From Chara braunii (Eukaryota > Streptophyta > Charophyceae > Charales > Characeae), in assembly GCA_003427395.1 (NCBI GenBank), contig BFEA01000320.1:1112009-1141664 (forward strand): DNA of 29,656 nt, in the 5' to 3' direction. Both the position numbers and the translations under genes were made by a program. This document shows, one piece after another, positions 19,729-29,103 of the stretch (position 1 is the stretch's first letter; each line of letters begins with the position of its first letter). The notes beneath the pieces were generated by a model. It ran no database searches and was not told where the DNA came from. It was given only the letters and a program-made list of their open reading frames with translations.

Positions 19729-21529
19729 TGAACATCCACCGGCATGGACAGTCGTTCCAATCACAGCTGCCCCTGCAAGGCATGTGATGCTCACATTGTA
19801 GAGGAGCACTGCAATCAGTGGAGCATGAGAAGAAAAATGAGACCTTCGTTCCAATGAGGCAAGCGCTGTTTTCTAAGCTCTGCCAGGCCACACTGGTTTT
19901 GTTCAAATACAAACAAACAAAGGAGGCACTGTGAGTCAGCTGTCGACTAGGCTCTCCTCAACTCGGTTCTTGTATACAGACAGGCAAAGGCGGCACTGGT
20001 CATCAGCAGTAGCCTCAGTACTTCTACGAGGTGTTCAATGGCACAAACGAATAGAAGGATCTAGAGGCCCCCTTATACAATGCTGTTGGAAAGTCTCAAA
20101 CACGCAGCGACTTGCTTTCGCCAGACTTTTGATCTGGCAGGCTGCACGAACCATCACAGCATGCAGAACCTCCCATTTTTTTTGGAGGCCAGTGAAGTGC
20201 AGGCCTGTCGAGGGTATCGGTGGCTTAAGGGACCCCTCAGGCAACGAGGCACGTTTTCGTTGCCATGACTTTAATTCTACCAGCTCAGACATTCGGCCTT
20301 TCAGTGTTCTAGCGGAAGCTTCATTCTCATTTTGCCCATTTGGTGAGCAGTGGAGCGAAGCAGTTGTTGAGGAATGTCGGCAACCTAACTAGAAGCATGT
20401 TTACACAATAAACATGGGAGAGGTAGCAAGCAGGAGCTGGAGAGCCAGCAAACATGCAAGAAAAGACGGAAACGAAACTACAGGAGCCGACAAGACCGGA
20501 AGAGCACAATAACAGAGAGAAGTGGAATGTATTCATTTCTCAAGCATAGGGTTCAGCGGGAAGTGACCCACGAGCCCCCCCCCAACAAAAGAACAATTGC
20601 ACCCCATGGGGAAAAAAAACAAGTAAAGCCTAGCGCATGCACAAGTCAAACAGGTCAGAAACCATCTCAGCAAACAGGTCAGAAACATTAAAAATGACAC
20701 AAATGATGATGAGGCAAGAAACCATAAACACTACACTCTCACTGCAGCAGTTGCTATGACGGCTGGGATTGAATATGTCACGGTGCCTAGAAAAGTAATT
20801 ATGCCAAATGGAATTGCAGGTTTTAAAAAGGCAAGGAGGATAGAATAAGGTGCATTACACATATAAGCGTGCATCCACTGTAGCACACCCTTCAAAGCAG
20901 AGAGGACACGCAACTTCCGGATGTGAAGGATGACAGACAGGGACTTTGAGAACAATATGTTCAAGACAGGCAGGAGAGCCATCATCTGGGCACTTTGGTG
21001 AAAACGTTGTATACACACCATCGAAGGGGTCCGGATCAAAGGGGAGGAGGTGACAGAAATGATCAGACGATTTATTAATCAAGAACTCCTCACCCAGTGG
21101 CAGAAAGTCAAAAGCCAATTGGACTTGTACCACCGGAAAAAAGATATCAAACAAGCAACAACTCAATTCTCAGAGGACTGGTTGGGCAGCGATCAAGGGG
21201 GCTGGATGGCATGTATCTGCTGGGAAGGGGGACAAGCACAGGGGCAGGAACGGGATGATTTTCAAAGGGATTACTGCATATGCTTTAAAGATTGGACCAA
21301 GATGGACCAGAGAATCCCTCTCCGCCCACCCGCAGACTTCCCCGACCTCTTCCCACCTCACCAGCTGGCAATGGTGGACATGCATTGGTACGGAGCGGCA
21401 TAAGCAGACGTTGATGGGGAGCGAGGTAGCAAAATCAACCTGCACAGTCAGAGCATTTTTCGCTGACAGGTCTCTTTCCCAGCCTTTCTCAGCCCTTCTC
21501 AGTTTTTCTCAGTTACCTCCATGATACCA
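19729..21529. other. Unassigned sequence with ORF fragments
   Basis: A 153-codon frame at 19931-20392 (GTG start) and a 117-codon frame at 21050-21403 (GTG start) are open on the + strand. The second is preceded in frame by readable sequence from about 20942 broken by one stop (FKTGRRAIIWALW, stop, TIEGVRIKGEEVTEMI), which reads like the remnant of a retroelement ORF, but I cannot place it in a family. Short imperfect repeats (CAAAGG[A/C]GGCACTG near 19918 and 19985) are present. No RNA gene or promoter was recognised. Confidence 0.3.
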
Positions 21530-21640
21530 TCCCGCTTGGCGGTAAGGGATACTGGGCCCATTAGCCAGCAGGTGACGCTCCCCACTAATAAGGCAGGAAG
21601 GAGTAAGGTCTTCTGAGACAGACAATTGGTAAGGAAACTG
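21530..21640 (+). mobile_element. SINE-like fragment related to the 21.7-22.06 kb element
   Basis: The segment TAAGGGATACTGG ... CCAGCAGGTGACGCTCCCCA resembles TAAGGGACGCTGG ... CCAGCAGGTGCTGCTCCCCA at about 21863-21903. No A tail follows, so it appears to be a truncated third member of the same family placed just upstream. Confidence 0.5.
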
Positions 21641-21726
21641 GACGGGACGGTGGACCCGGCCAGCAGTGTTGTTCTTCAGAATTTGGAAGTGGGGGAAACC
21701 AGGAAGAGATAGCAGATATCTGGCAC

Positions 21727-21973
21727 CAGGTTCAGGGTGAAGAGGTCCCCCCCTCCCAATCTCCTGCTCAGTCAATCCCCTGGACCCCAGGGTAATCAAT
21801 GCTGGCAGGATCATACCACATTTTTTCTGATGCGACTTGATGTGATTTGAACCTTGTCTATGTAAGGGACGCTGGACCCGGTTTCCAGCAGGTGCTGCTC
21901 CCCACCAATAGGTGGAGCCCTCCCCAGGTGCTAGCGGTGTCTGCTCTTATCAGCACCACTAGCACTGACGGGG

Positions 21974-22058
<85 letters not shown>
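21727..22058 (+). mobile_element. SINE-like retroposon with 81-nt A tail
   Basis: The body (about 21727-21977) is homologous, in inverted orientation, to 28027-28305. Shared blocks include AGGGTGAAGAGG, GGTCCC.CCC, CTCAGTC.ATC.CCTGG, CCCAGGG.AATCAATG, GGGACGCTGGA, AGCAGGTG.TGCTCCCC and a 34-nt stem-loop near the 3' end (21930-21963). It ends in an A tail at 21978-22058 with one internal C. A body of about 250-290 bp with a long A tail and no coding capacity fits a SINE. I found no clear tRNA-type A and B boxes, and no target-site duplication for this copy. Confidence 0.75.
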
Positions 22059-22060
<2 letters not shown>

Positions 22061-22269
22061 AACAGCGTGAAGGTCACAGAGATGATTTAACGGCATATTC
22101 GTGGAAAGCATGTGCCAAGAAAGCATGAACCTGACTGTTTTGCCGGCATGGTTTAGGCTCTCCGAGCAAACATAGCACCCCTGCCTCTAGCACGTAATTC
22201 CCATTGTATTGCTACTGGTCCACTACAGAGCGGTTATGGGTGTACAGCGACTACATTAAAGAGGCTTGA
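22059..22269. other. Unassigned sequence
   Basis: Nothing recognisable lies between the A tail and the open frame that follows. Confidence 0.3.
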
Positions 22270-22602
22270 CAAACCCATAAAACAGAAACGGGAACTGCGA
22301 CAGACTGTTCGATTGAAATTTCACAGACTTGTCAGGAGGAGGCTACCATTGACAGTTGGAAGAATACCTACTGCCGACTTAGGACATATCCAAGAGTCGG
22401 AATTCCCTTTTTTGTGTTTTTTCAAGGGTCAACCTTTTGTTCAGACTTCCATTTTGGAGATAAACAAATAGAAAGCACAGAGGAAAAGACTCGAGCACTT
22501 GCACTGAAGACTCTTTACAGATGCGGCACACTTTCTAAGGGTCATTACTCAACATTCCAAGTGTATCTGGACTGCAAAGTTGACCAGATACAGTTTGACT
22601 GA
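22270..22602 (+). other. Candidate exon encoding a six-cysteine segment
   Basis: A frame is open from after a TGA (22267) to the TGA at 22600, 110 residues without a stop. It has six cysteines at residues 13, 21, 35, 57, 85 and 102, aromatic-rich stretches (PFFVFFQGSTFCSDFHFG) and varied composition (LYRCGTLSKGHYSTFQVYLD). This looks more like a folded secreted or extracellular domain than the low-complexity ORFs elsewhere in the window. There is no ATG before about 22414 and no clear family match, so it may be a terminal exon, a pseudogene fragment or chance. Confidence 0.25.
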
Positions 22603-23092
22603 TCAAACGTTATGAATGTATTTGAGCCACTATAAGGTCCAGACTCCAGATACATTTAGAATGTTATGCAGTGGAGCGCGGCCCTAAGAGAGATTCTTCC
22701 TTGCACGGCTGCTCGTCCTCACGCAACTCGCAGATAAACCACGAGGAAAAGGTAGAGAAAGCTCCAGTTTGTGAAAAAGACCACCTCTTCACTGTTGCCT
22801 GCCAATTCACGTCATTGTTGTCTGCCAATCGTGAGAAACAAAAACACCTCCTCGAGTCCTCGAAGTTTTCTCTGTTCATAATAATTTGACAACTTCCAGA
22901 CAACAAAGGGAAACTTGAGGGAAACTTCCAGAGGTGGTCTGTGTTCCACAACTTGGTGAGTGCAGGCTTGAGGTGGAAAGCAGCAAATGGATAGATAGCA
23001 GTACCCCCTAAGAGGGAAAACACAGGAACAAGCGGCACAAAAATGCCCTTCAGCAGTGCCCCTCTTTTATACCCACCACTATCAATTTGTCA
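22603..23092. other. Unassigned sequence
   Basis: A 124-codon minus-strand frame (23038-22664) and a 72-codon plus-strand frame overlap here. Neither has a recognisable domain. Confidence 0.3.
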
Positions 23093-23120
23093 CTCACACA
23101 CACACACACACACACACACA
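23093..23120. repeat. (CA)n microsatellite
   Basis: About thirteen CA units, the only substantial CA run in the window. Confidence 0.9.
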
Positions 23121-23756
23121 TGCAATGACTTGCTGTTTTCTGGTCGCCTGTAGCCTCTCTCTGTCGAGGCTGTACCATAGGTAGGGTAGATTTGTAATTT
23201 TTTTTGGCTGAGGGCTAACCGAGAGACCTACCTGTAGGGGAAATTCGTGAGGGACATACCTGCCAATTTGGGAAAAATACAGGCCTAACACTAACTGAAT
23301 TCCCTACTGCTACCCTAACTGCGAATAGCAGGCCCGGGCTACCCCTAGGACAGACAGGCCCTAAGGGCCTCTGCTGATAGACGGTCCTATAGCCTATAGC
23401 CGGGTAAGGTAGAGGCCGAGAGGCCGAAACTGAATCGGTACCGGTCAGTCAGTCAGTCCAGTCTAGGTCGAGTTTAGGCTAGTTGTAGTCTATAGATAGG
23501 ATGGGCACATCGGTTCAGGGCTTTTGGCAGTTGGTACCGAGTACATTGCTGCTGTGCTACGCGTGAACCGGAAGTGGTGACGGCTCAGCGTGGAAGGAGA
23601 CAGGCATAGCCAGACCTTCAGAGCGCCGGCCATAGGTGGAACCTGCGCTGTACTCTGCCAGCATGCAGGGGCTGACAGAGGTCTGGGCTATCGAGGTCTG
23701 ATGGAGGCGAGAGAAGTTGGTGCCCTGCTGGACCCTCCTCCGGAGTGGGGTTCCAG

Positions 23757-24000
23757 GGTGGTGACACTGCAGCCATAGCTGCAGCTTCTTCCTCAGAGGT
23801 CATCTTGTCAGGGTTCGGTGGCGCTGCTGCAGACTTCCACCCGGGAAGTCTTCCGACACTTCGTCATCATCAGATACTGTGGCGCTGGTCTTCTTCTTCA
23901 TCCTCTGAGTGGCGCTTGGCCTCAGAGGCCTGCTTCAGGGTGGCGCTTCCCTTTGGAGGCTGTATCTGGGTGGCGCTTGATGTTTCAGGGGCTCAGGGGT
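23757..24000. repeat. Minisatellite with 30/31-bp period
   Basis: GTGGCGCT recurs at 23818, 23879, 23909, 23940 and 23970, spacings 61, 30, 31 and 30. A related GTGGTGACACT lies 61 bp before the first. Between the anchors, CTCAGAGG / CTTCAGG-like sequence repeats loosely. The alternating 30/31 spacing shifts reading frame, so this is a DNA-level rather than a protein-level repeat. It might be a promoter-type tandem array ahead of the ORF at 24413. Confidence 0.75.
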
Positions 24001-24033
24001 GTTATGAGTGGCTAACCAGGGTTGGGGAGTGAA

Positions 24034-24054
24034 GCGCTGCTCATTGAGCAGCGC
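24034..24054. other. Perfect 9-bp stem, 3-nt loop
   Basis: GCGCTGCTC ATT GAGCAGCGC forms a GC-rich hairpin. An AATAAA lies 45 bp downstream (24099-24104), so the pair could be part of a transcript 3' end. There is no run of T, and no histone-type stem-loop sequence. Confidence 0.6.
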
Positions 24055-24098
24055 ACTGTAGTACTGAAGTTATCCTGACAATTCGAGACTCTGAGTTT

Positions 24099-24104
24099 AA
24101 TAAA
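24099..24104 (+). promoter_or_regulatory. AATAAA, possible polyadenylation signal
   Basis: GAGTTTAATAAACAGTG contains a canonical AATAAA. It is followed within about 20 bp by GTGTATCTGGGTTTGG, a GT-rich stretch that fits a downstream element. A chance hexamer is the obvious alternative. Confidence 0.3.
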
Positions 24105-24412
24105 CAGTGTGTATCTGGGTTTGGACTATCATCGTTTCATGGTTTTCTGGATGTGATCTGCTCGGCTTTTCTTTATGACTGGTTGTGAGGATTGAGTGGA
24201 GTGAATTGCACTTTCAGTGTACCCTGTCATATCGCATGGTCAAGTCTTCCGCTGTGTTTATCTCTCCCTGTGCGGTGTGATACTCCTATCCTCTCCCCTT
24301 CCTTCTGTGTATGTATGGGCATACCTGGAAGTCTATGTGAGTGAGTGTTGGTCTTCAGACGACAAACAACCAGAATCATAACACACACACTAAACCACCT
24401 GCCACCATCCCC

Positions 24413-24886
24413 ATGCCTTCGGTGGACTGGGCCGGTATACAAGCGGACCAGAGATTATGGTGCTACCAGCTCGGCAAGGGACGACAGACACAGCCACAAA
24501 AAGAGATCGCAGCTGAATACCTCCACCGTCAGATTGTGGAGCTCGACAATAACAGCCCATCGCGAAACAAAACGCCCGGCTTTTGCCATCGAGGCCTAAG
24601 GCTCAGCAAGTCAGGGTCAAGCAAAACACAAAATTTGGAGCCCGTTGCAGCTCCAGAGCAGTCTGTAGAACACAGAAAGGAGCCCTTTGACACCTCAACT
24701 CCTTTCGTCCTACAGAGGAAGGCAACTTCCTGGGCCGGATCCCACAGGCCAGGCGCGGGCATCTTGGAAATGTCGTTGGCCACACCTTACGGGGGATGTC
24801 CCGTTGGTAACTATGGCCAAAGTGCTCGCAAGATCCGACTGTGCCCAGCGGTGTCCGCCATCTCTATGGCAGTGGCTACCTCATAA
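24413..24886 (+). CDS. Unidentified ORF, 157 residues
   Basis: I start it at the ATG at 24413, in CCACCATCCCCATGCC; the frame is open upstream to at least 24341 but only from a GTG. The N-terminal part (MPSVDWAGIQADQRLWCYQL ... KEIAAEYLHRQIVELDN) looks like ordinary helical protein, followed by a Ser/Pro/Lys-rich stretch. No zinc knuckle, RT or other motif is seen. Its place between a tandem-repeat region and the C-terminal half of a LINE-type ORF2 would suit an ORF1/Gag-like protein of that element, but that is positional inference. It may also be an unrelated gene fragment. Confidence 0.3.
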   Translation: MPSVDWAGIQADQRLWCYQLGKGRQTQPQKEIAAEYLHRQIVELDNNSPSRNKTPGFCHRGLRLSKSGSSKTQNLEPVAAPEQSVEHRKEPFDTSTPFVLQRKATSWAGSHRPGAGILEMSLATPYGGCPVGNYGQSARKIRLCPAVSAISMAVATS

Positions 24887-25639
24887 GAAAACTGCACCTC
24901 TAGCCTCCCTAAAACGGAAAGTACTCTTTGCCCAAGTGTCTTTTTTTTGGCCCAAGCGTCTTGGCATAAGTATGTCATGGGTCCATCCTGTGAGGATCGT
25001 TTGCCCAGACAAAACAACAGGGAAAAGTGTCACAGAGTCACAGACAAGATTCTGAGCATGAAGACAGCATCATCCAACCCTCCGGACAATTATCGCAAGA
25101 TGTTCTGCATCCATCTGCAAGAGGAAGGGGGAAGAAGGGGGAGGCAGAAAGAGTATATATCTCTCTATCCCTACCATCTACAGAACTGGGACAGACAAAC
25201 AAATAGATCATCCTCAACTAAATGGACGGTTTGGTGCCCACAAACGTTCCGGCAACTGGAACCCAAACACAGAACTATTTGCTTTTGCTTTTTTTCAACC
25301 ACCGGTAGGAGTCCCCTCCTCGAGAAGTTCCAGAGTATACAAGGAGGATGGGCTTTCCATATACCGGCCTGGCGGTGACTGGCTCAATTCGTTCCCGCTG
25401 AAGGTCCCTACCCATATACTGGCGCCTCGATACAGCCATTTGCTATTTGCCTTAGGCTAGGATCCCACATAATCATTTTTCAGAATTCCTCCAATAGTGC
25501 CGAAAGAGCGGGCTTGCCAGCATCAGGAATGGAATAACAAAATGGGACTCCGCAGATTTCACTGAGAAAGCACTTTTGAGAAACGATCAGTGAAATACTT
25601 GTGACATCTCACTTCTTGCCACGGACAGATCTTGCACTC
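24887..25639. other. Unassigned sequence upstream of the LINE remnant
   Basis: Frames are frequently interrupted. I found no RT palm motif such as [FY]xDD and no endonuclease motif, so the catalytic core of the LINE appears to be deleted or too decayed to see. Confidence 0.35.
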
Positions 25640-27405
25640 TTCGGCAGCCCCTTGGAAAGGATGGGTTAAAATGGAGTGCTTCACATTGGACATCTGTGGG
25701 ACCAGGAGAGAAGGAACTGGAAAACAGCAACCCAGCTTCAGGATACACTCCGGTACTGCCACCAAACGGAGAAACATTTGGAGATGATAATCGAAGCAAT
25801 CCCTTTAGCCTGGTACAGACTTCTCAGGCATGGGCCTACCATGGAGGAGGGGGACTGGGTTGCCCTGGGAGGAGAGGCAGACTGGATAGGCAGGATTCAC
25901 ATGGTACGATCTGTACATGTATTAGTAGAATATTACACAAATGTGACAAGGGGCAGACTCCAAGGCTCTCGCAACCCGTTGTGGGCTGGTAGAAGGGAAG
26001 CGGGAGTGGGCCATGAACAACCGCCAGGCCAATGGTGTCTGTGCAACCAGGGATGCTGGATGTGAAAGCACCCTCTACCAGGGCGAACGTGCTTATGCAA
26101 CCACTTTTCTGTAACCAATGGCTCCTGGACAGCTCACAAAAACCCTGGACGTTGATGGACCGAGACAGTCGCTGGGCCACATAGGCGGAGAAAGGCGTCT
26201 GGCAGATAAAGAACCGCTGGCGCACAGATCAGAAATGCTGGAAAACCTACATCGAGATGCGGGAACAGCTAAAGGGATGCCACAACCTGCCACAGAACCT
26301 GGACGATCTTCTCCTGTCCATTCCCCATCCTGGACAACAATCTTTTCCACTTCGCCTAGCTGGGTGCCCAGGGAGTGGGCGACCTGGGATTGGGAATATC
26401 CTCCCTTAGTGGCTTTATCTTTCATCATCAAACGAGTGGGCCCCCGGGAGGAATGGGGGTTGATGAGCTTGCACGGCATTGAGGAAGTGGGCCAAACGAT
26501 CAGCAGAGTTAACAAAACACGCCGAACCCAGGCAGCAGTCTGCCTCTGCCGCCTCAGAAAAGTCAGGGTATCGAGGATGATGACTACAGGATCTTTGAAC
26601 CTGGATTACCTCTACAGGATCTTGAGTTTGATCCGGTGGAATGGACCTGGAAACTTACCTGTACACCAAGTCGGATCAGCCGCTGTGTCAGCATTTTAAA
26701 CTATTCCACACGACTGGGCTACAGGCTGAGACGGAGATCAGCAGATACCCAGGACACACTGCTTGAGCGTTGGGAGTGTACTGTGCCCCGGAGCCTGAGT
26801 CGTTTAAGACAGATTCCCTGGCCAGCAATGCTTGCGATTCGCAACAAAAGGTTCAGAAGCATGCAATGGCTCCTAACCTACCAGGCACTTCCGGTTAACA
26901 AGTGGTTGAGTAAGAGAAGGGCACAGGCCAATAGGCACGACTTCGATCAGAGCTGTTCGATCTGCGATAGTGAGTGAGGGAAGACATCGTCCGCTGCACG
27001 CTGCACTACCCCAAAGCCCAACAATTGTGGCACTGCGCCAAAGATCTCTGGGGCCGGATTACCGGTTTGCAGCGCACAGACGATGTTCTGGCCTTGCTCA
27101 CTGGATTCATGTAAACCTGAGGGATGGAAAAGTGGCTTCAGAAGCTTTACAGGCGTCTTAGACCCCCGGTGCTCTGGGTTGCCTGGAAACAAAGATGCAA
27201 AGAGACCATCGACGTACAAGAAGTTCCATGGGGGCAGGCCTGGCACGACTTCAAACAGGCCTTGAACACGGAATACAGGCAGACTGGCGCATAGCCAAAC
27301 AGCAAATCGAGCAAGAGCCGGAGAAGAGGCAGGACTGAGAGACACATTTTACGCAATGGGAAATTGGGGATATTGGAGGGGGAACGTGCTCAAGTGTGTT
27401 TGGTA
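25640..27405 (+). pseudogene. 3' half of a LINE-type ORF2 with zf-RVT-like region
   Basis: The stretch at about 25676-25900 reads IGHLWDQERRNWKTATQLQD ... IIEAIPLAWYRLL, the pattern (I..L.....W.....L......I..AIP..W) seen after the RT domain in plant-type LINE ORF2 proteins. From 26513 to 26977 a single frame is open for 154 codons (VEWTWKLT ... KRFRSMQWLLTYQALPVNKW ... CSICDSE). A frameshift then continues in 26980-27294 with EDIVRCTLHYPKAQQLWHCA and, after two stops (27112, 27118), RPPVLWVAWKQRCKETID. A last shift near 27285 gives WRIAKQQIEQEPEKRQD and FYAMGNWGYWRGNVLKC to about 27405. CxxC followed by a C..H.P.A...W block is the zf-RVT layout. The RT core is absent and at least five breaks are present, so it is dead. 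Confidence 0.75.
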
Positions 27406-27637
27406 ATTATGGGTACGAGAAGAACGGACCATGAAGCTCATGGGGGGAGACTCGCTCGGAACACAGTGTGGCGTGGCCGCCGGGAGAGGGGTGAGCCTAG
27501 CTTCGGATTCCTCATAACCATGAGGGGTTTGCAAAAGGACTGGTTTTGGACCTTCTGGACATAGTTCCATAAGCTAACTTAGGCAGGGGTTGAGGGCAGG
27601 TACATCCTTCCATGCGGAAGAAATCGATGCCAGTTCC
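27406..27637. other. Possible 3' untranslated part of the LINE
   Basis: No gene is recognised. The stretch lies between the decayed LINE C-terminus and the 137-bp foldback, and an A-rich tract follows at 27829-27862 that could be the LINE tail. No target-site duplication was identified. Confidence 0.3.
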
Positions 27638-27774
27638 TATTCCACAGGCAAGTCCAAAGAATGCAAGAGATACCCCACGCCAACGCTTCTGCCCATTTCG
27701 GATCTCCCAACCGTAATGGGGAGAAGCCTTGGCGTGGGGTATCTTGTGTATTCTTTTGACTTGCCGGTGGAATA
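27638..27774. ncRNA. Long foldback: candidate miRNA/siRNA precursor or small MITE
   Basis: The arms 27640-27690 and 27722-27772 (51 nt each) are inverted: 45 Watson-Crick pairs, 2 G.U pairs and 4 mismatches, plus a flanking TA/TA pair. The spacer pairs again (CCCATT 27692-27697 with AATGGG 27715-27720, and CGG with CCG), leaving a terminal loop of about 9 nt. No bulge interrupts the long arms, and the few mismatches are dispersed as in plant miRNA precursors. A TA dinucleotide on both sides would equally suit a tiny Tc1/mariner-type MITE. A third option is an RNA structure in the 3' end of the LINE just upstream. Which strand, if any, is transcribed is unknown. Confidence 0.5.
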
Positions 27775-27825
27775 TCCCCCCCAGAATGGACAAGGAGCCA
27801 GAACCGAGAGGTTCTATTTTTTACC

Positions 27826-27865
27826 CCAAAAAAAAAGGACGAAAAGAAAAAAGAAAACGAAGAGT
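27826..27865 (+). repeat. A-rich tract
   Basis: ACCCC is followed by A9 and then A-rich sequence with G interruptions. It may be the decayed tail of the LINE remnant. Confidence 0.4.
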
Positions 27866-27989
27866 CGAGGGAGGTAATGTGGAGAGAGGCTACAGATCAT
27901 AAGGACAAGCTATAGGTGAAACCTTGAAGTTGCAGTTAGTTTCTGGAAAGACAAGTTTTGAGAGGCAATGAGAAAGGAGAGATGATAGA

Positions 27990-28000
27990 GAGAAAAATGC
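27990..28000. repeat. Target-site duplication, left (GAGAAAAATGC)
   Basis: GAGAAAAATGC, followed by the T tract, is repeated exactly at 28317-28327; counting the next TT the match is 13 bp. It brackets the inverted SINE copy. Confidence 0.8.
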
Positions 28001-28316
28001 TTTTTTTTTTTTTGCTTTTTTTTTTTGACCTACAAACAGACCCCAGGTTTGCTAGGGGTGCTGGTATGAGCAGACACCTCTAGCAACCCTGTGGCTGTCT
28101 CCAGTCTATTGGTGGGGAGCATCACCTGCTACAAATCGGATCCAGCGTCCCATACAGAAGAGCATATTTTGATACAGAAAGAACAGACCAACAATGTAGG
28201 GACTGTAAAAGTAACCGCCACCATTGATTGCCCTGGGTTGGCCCAGGTGATCGACTGAGCGGTGGGAGGGACCCATGCTTATTGAAGGAGCCTCTTCACC
28301 CTTCTTCGAGGGCGCT
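28001..28316 (-). mobile_element. SINE-like retroposon, full-length, with target-site duplication
   Basis: On the minus strand the element begins at 28316 (AGCGCCCTCGAAG...) and ends in an A tail at 28026-28001, with a GC interruption in the tail. An 11-13 bp direct repeat, GAGAAAAATGC(TT), flanks it at 27990 and 28317, the signature of target-primed reverse transcription by a LINE. The body is about 290 bp, non-coding, and homologous to 21727-21977. The 3' stem-loop lies at 28051-28084. No clear polymerase III A/B boxes were recognised, so the origin of the 5' part is open. Confidence 0.8.
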
Positions 28317-28327
28317 GAGAAAAATGC
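28317..28327. repeat. Target-site duplication, right (GAGAAAAATGC)
   Basis: An exact match to 27990-28000, placed at the 5' end of the inverted SINE. Confidence 0.8.
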
Positions 28328-28437
28328 TTAGTGTTTACAAAAAGAGAAAAAGGAGGACAGAGTGAGGTGCATCACATGGGAAAGGTCAAACAGGGGAAGG
28401 TTATGATCAAGAGCGATGAAACATGCTTACGTGAGGA

Positions 28438-28810
28438 CTGGTGCCTGCAGCTCCTCTCTTAGGGTCCCACAGAGAGAGAGAGAGAGAGAGGGGAGGGAGG
28501 GAGGGGAAGGGGGGGGGGGTACATCGTGCGAAAAAGGAAAACGGAGAAATGGTTATCATCGGGAACAACAGCCCATCTCACGTGAGAATGAGAGAGAGAA
28601 AGAGAGCTTGATGCCTACAGCTCCTCTCTCTTCGGGTCCCCAGAAAAGAACTGTTGTACCATCTGTCGAAATGGAGAGAGAGAGAGAGAGAAGAACAAAG
28701 CCATCTCATCTGAGAATGAAAGAGAGAGAGAGAGAGAGCTTGCTGCCTCCAGCTCCTCCCTCTTGGGGTCCCAGAAAAGAACTGTTGTACCAGGGTAAAC
28801 GTTTCTGTGG

Positions 28811-28874
<64 letters not shown>

Positions 28875-29031
28875 TGATAGAGAGAAGAACAAAGCCATCT
28901 CATCTAAGAATGAGAGAAAGGGAGAGCTTGCTGCCTCCAGCTCCTCTCTCTTGGGGTCCCCGAAAAGAACTACTGTACCAGGGTAAACGNTTNTGNNGNA
29001 ATNGAGGNGGGGGGTTGTGGAGAGAGAGANN

Positions 29032-29103
<72 letters not shown>
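28438..29103. repeat. Tandem repeat punctuated by variable (GA)n
   Basis: A unit reading GCTTG[A/C]TGCCT[A/C]CAGCTCCTC ... GGGTCCC ... AAAAGAACT[G/A]YTGTACCA ... GGAAATGGA(GA)n ... GAACAAAGCCATCTCATCT recurs from 28606, 28738 and 28926, with a partial earlier unit near 28440. Period differs (132, 188 bp) because the (GA)n part expands. The last GA run is at about 29030-29103. All ORFs across it (Arg-Glu or Ser-Leu repeats) are microsatellite products. Confidence 0.9.

Noticed and set aside
20731-21166. Minus-strand membrane or Cys-rich proteins
   Set aside because: They overlap a + strand frame with better continuity, and neither has a recognisable motif.
21847-22128. Lys-rich protein
   Set aside because: It is a translation through the A tail of a SINE-like element.
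23757-24000. CRISPR-like array suggested by the 30/31-bp spacing
   Set aside because: The conserved part is only about 8 bp, the intervening sequence is itself related between units, and the context is eukaryotic.
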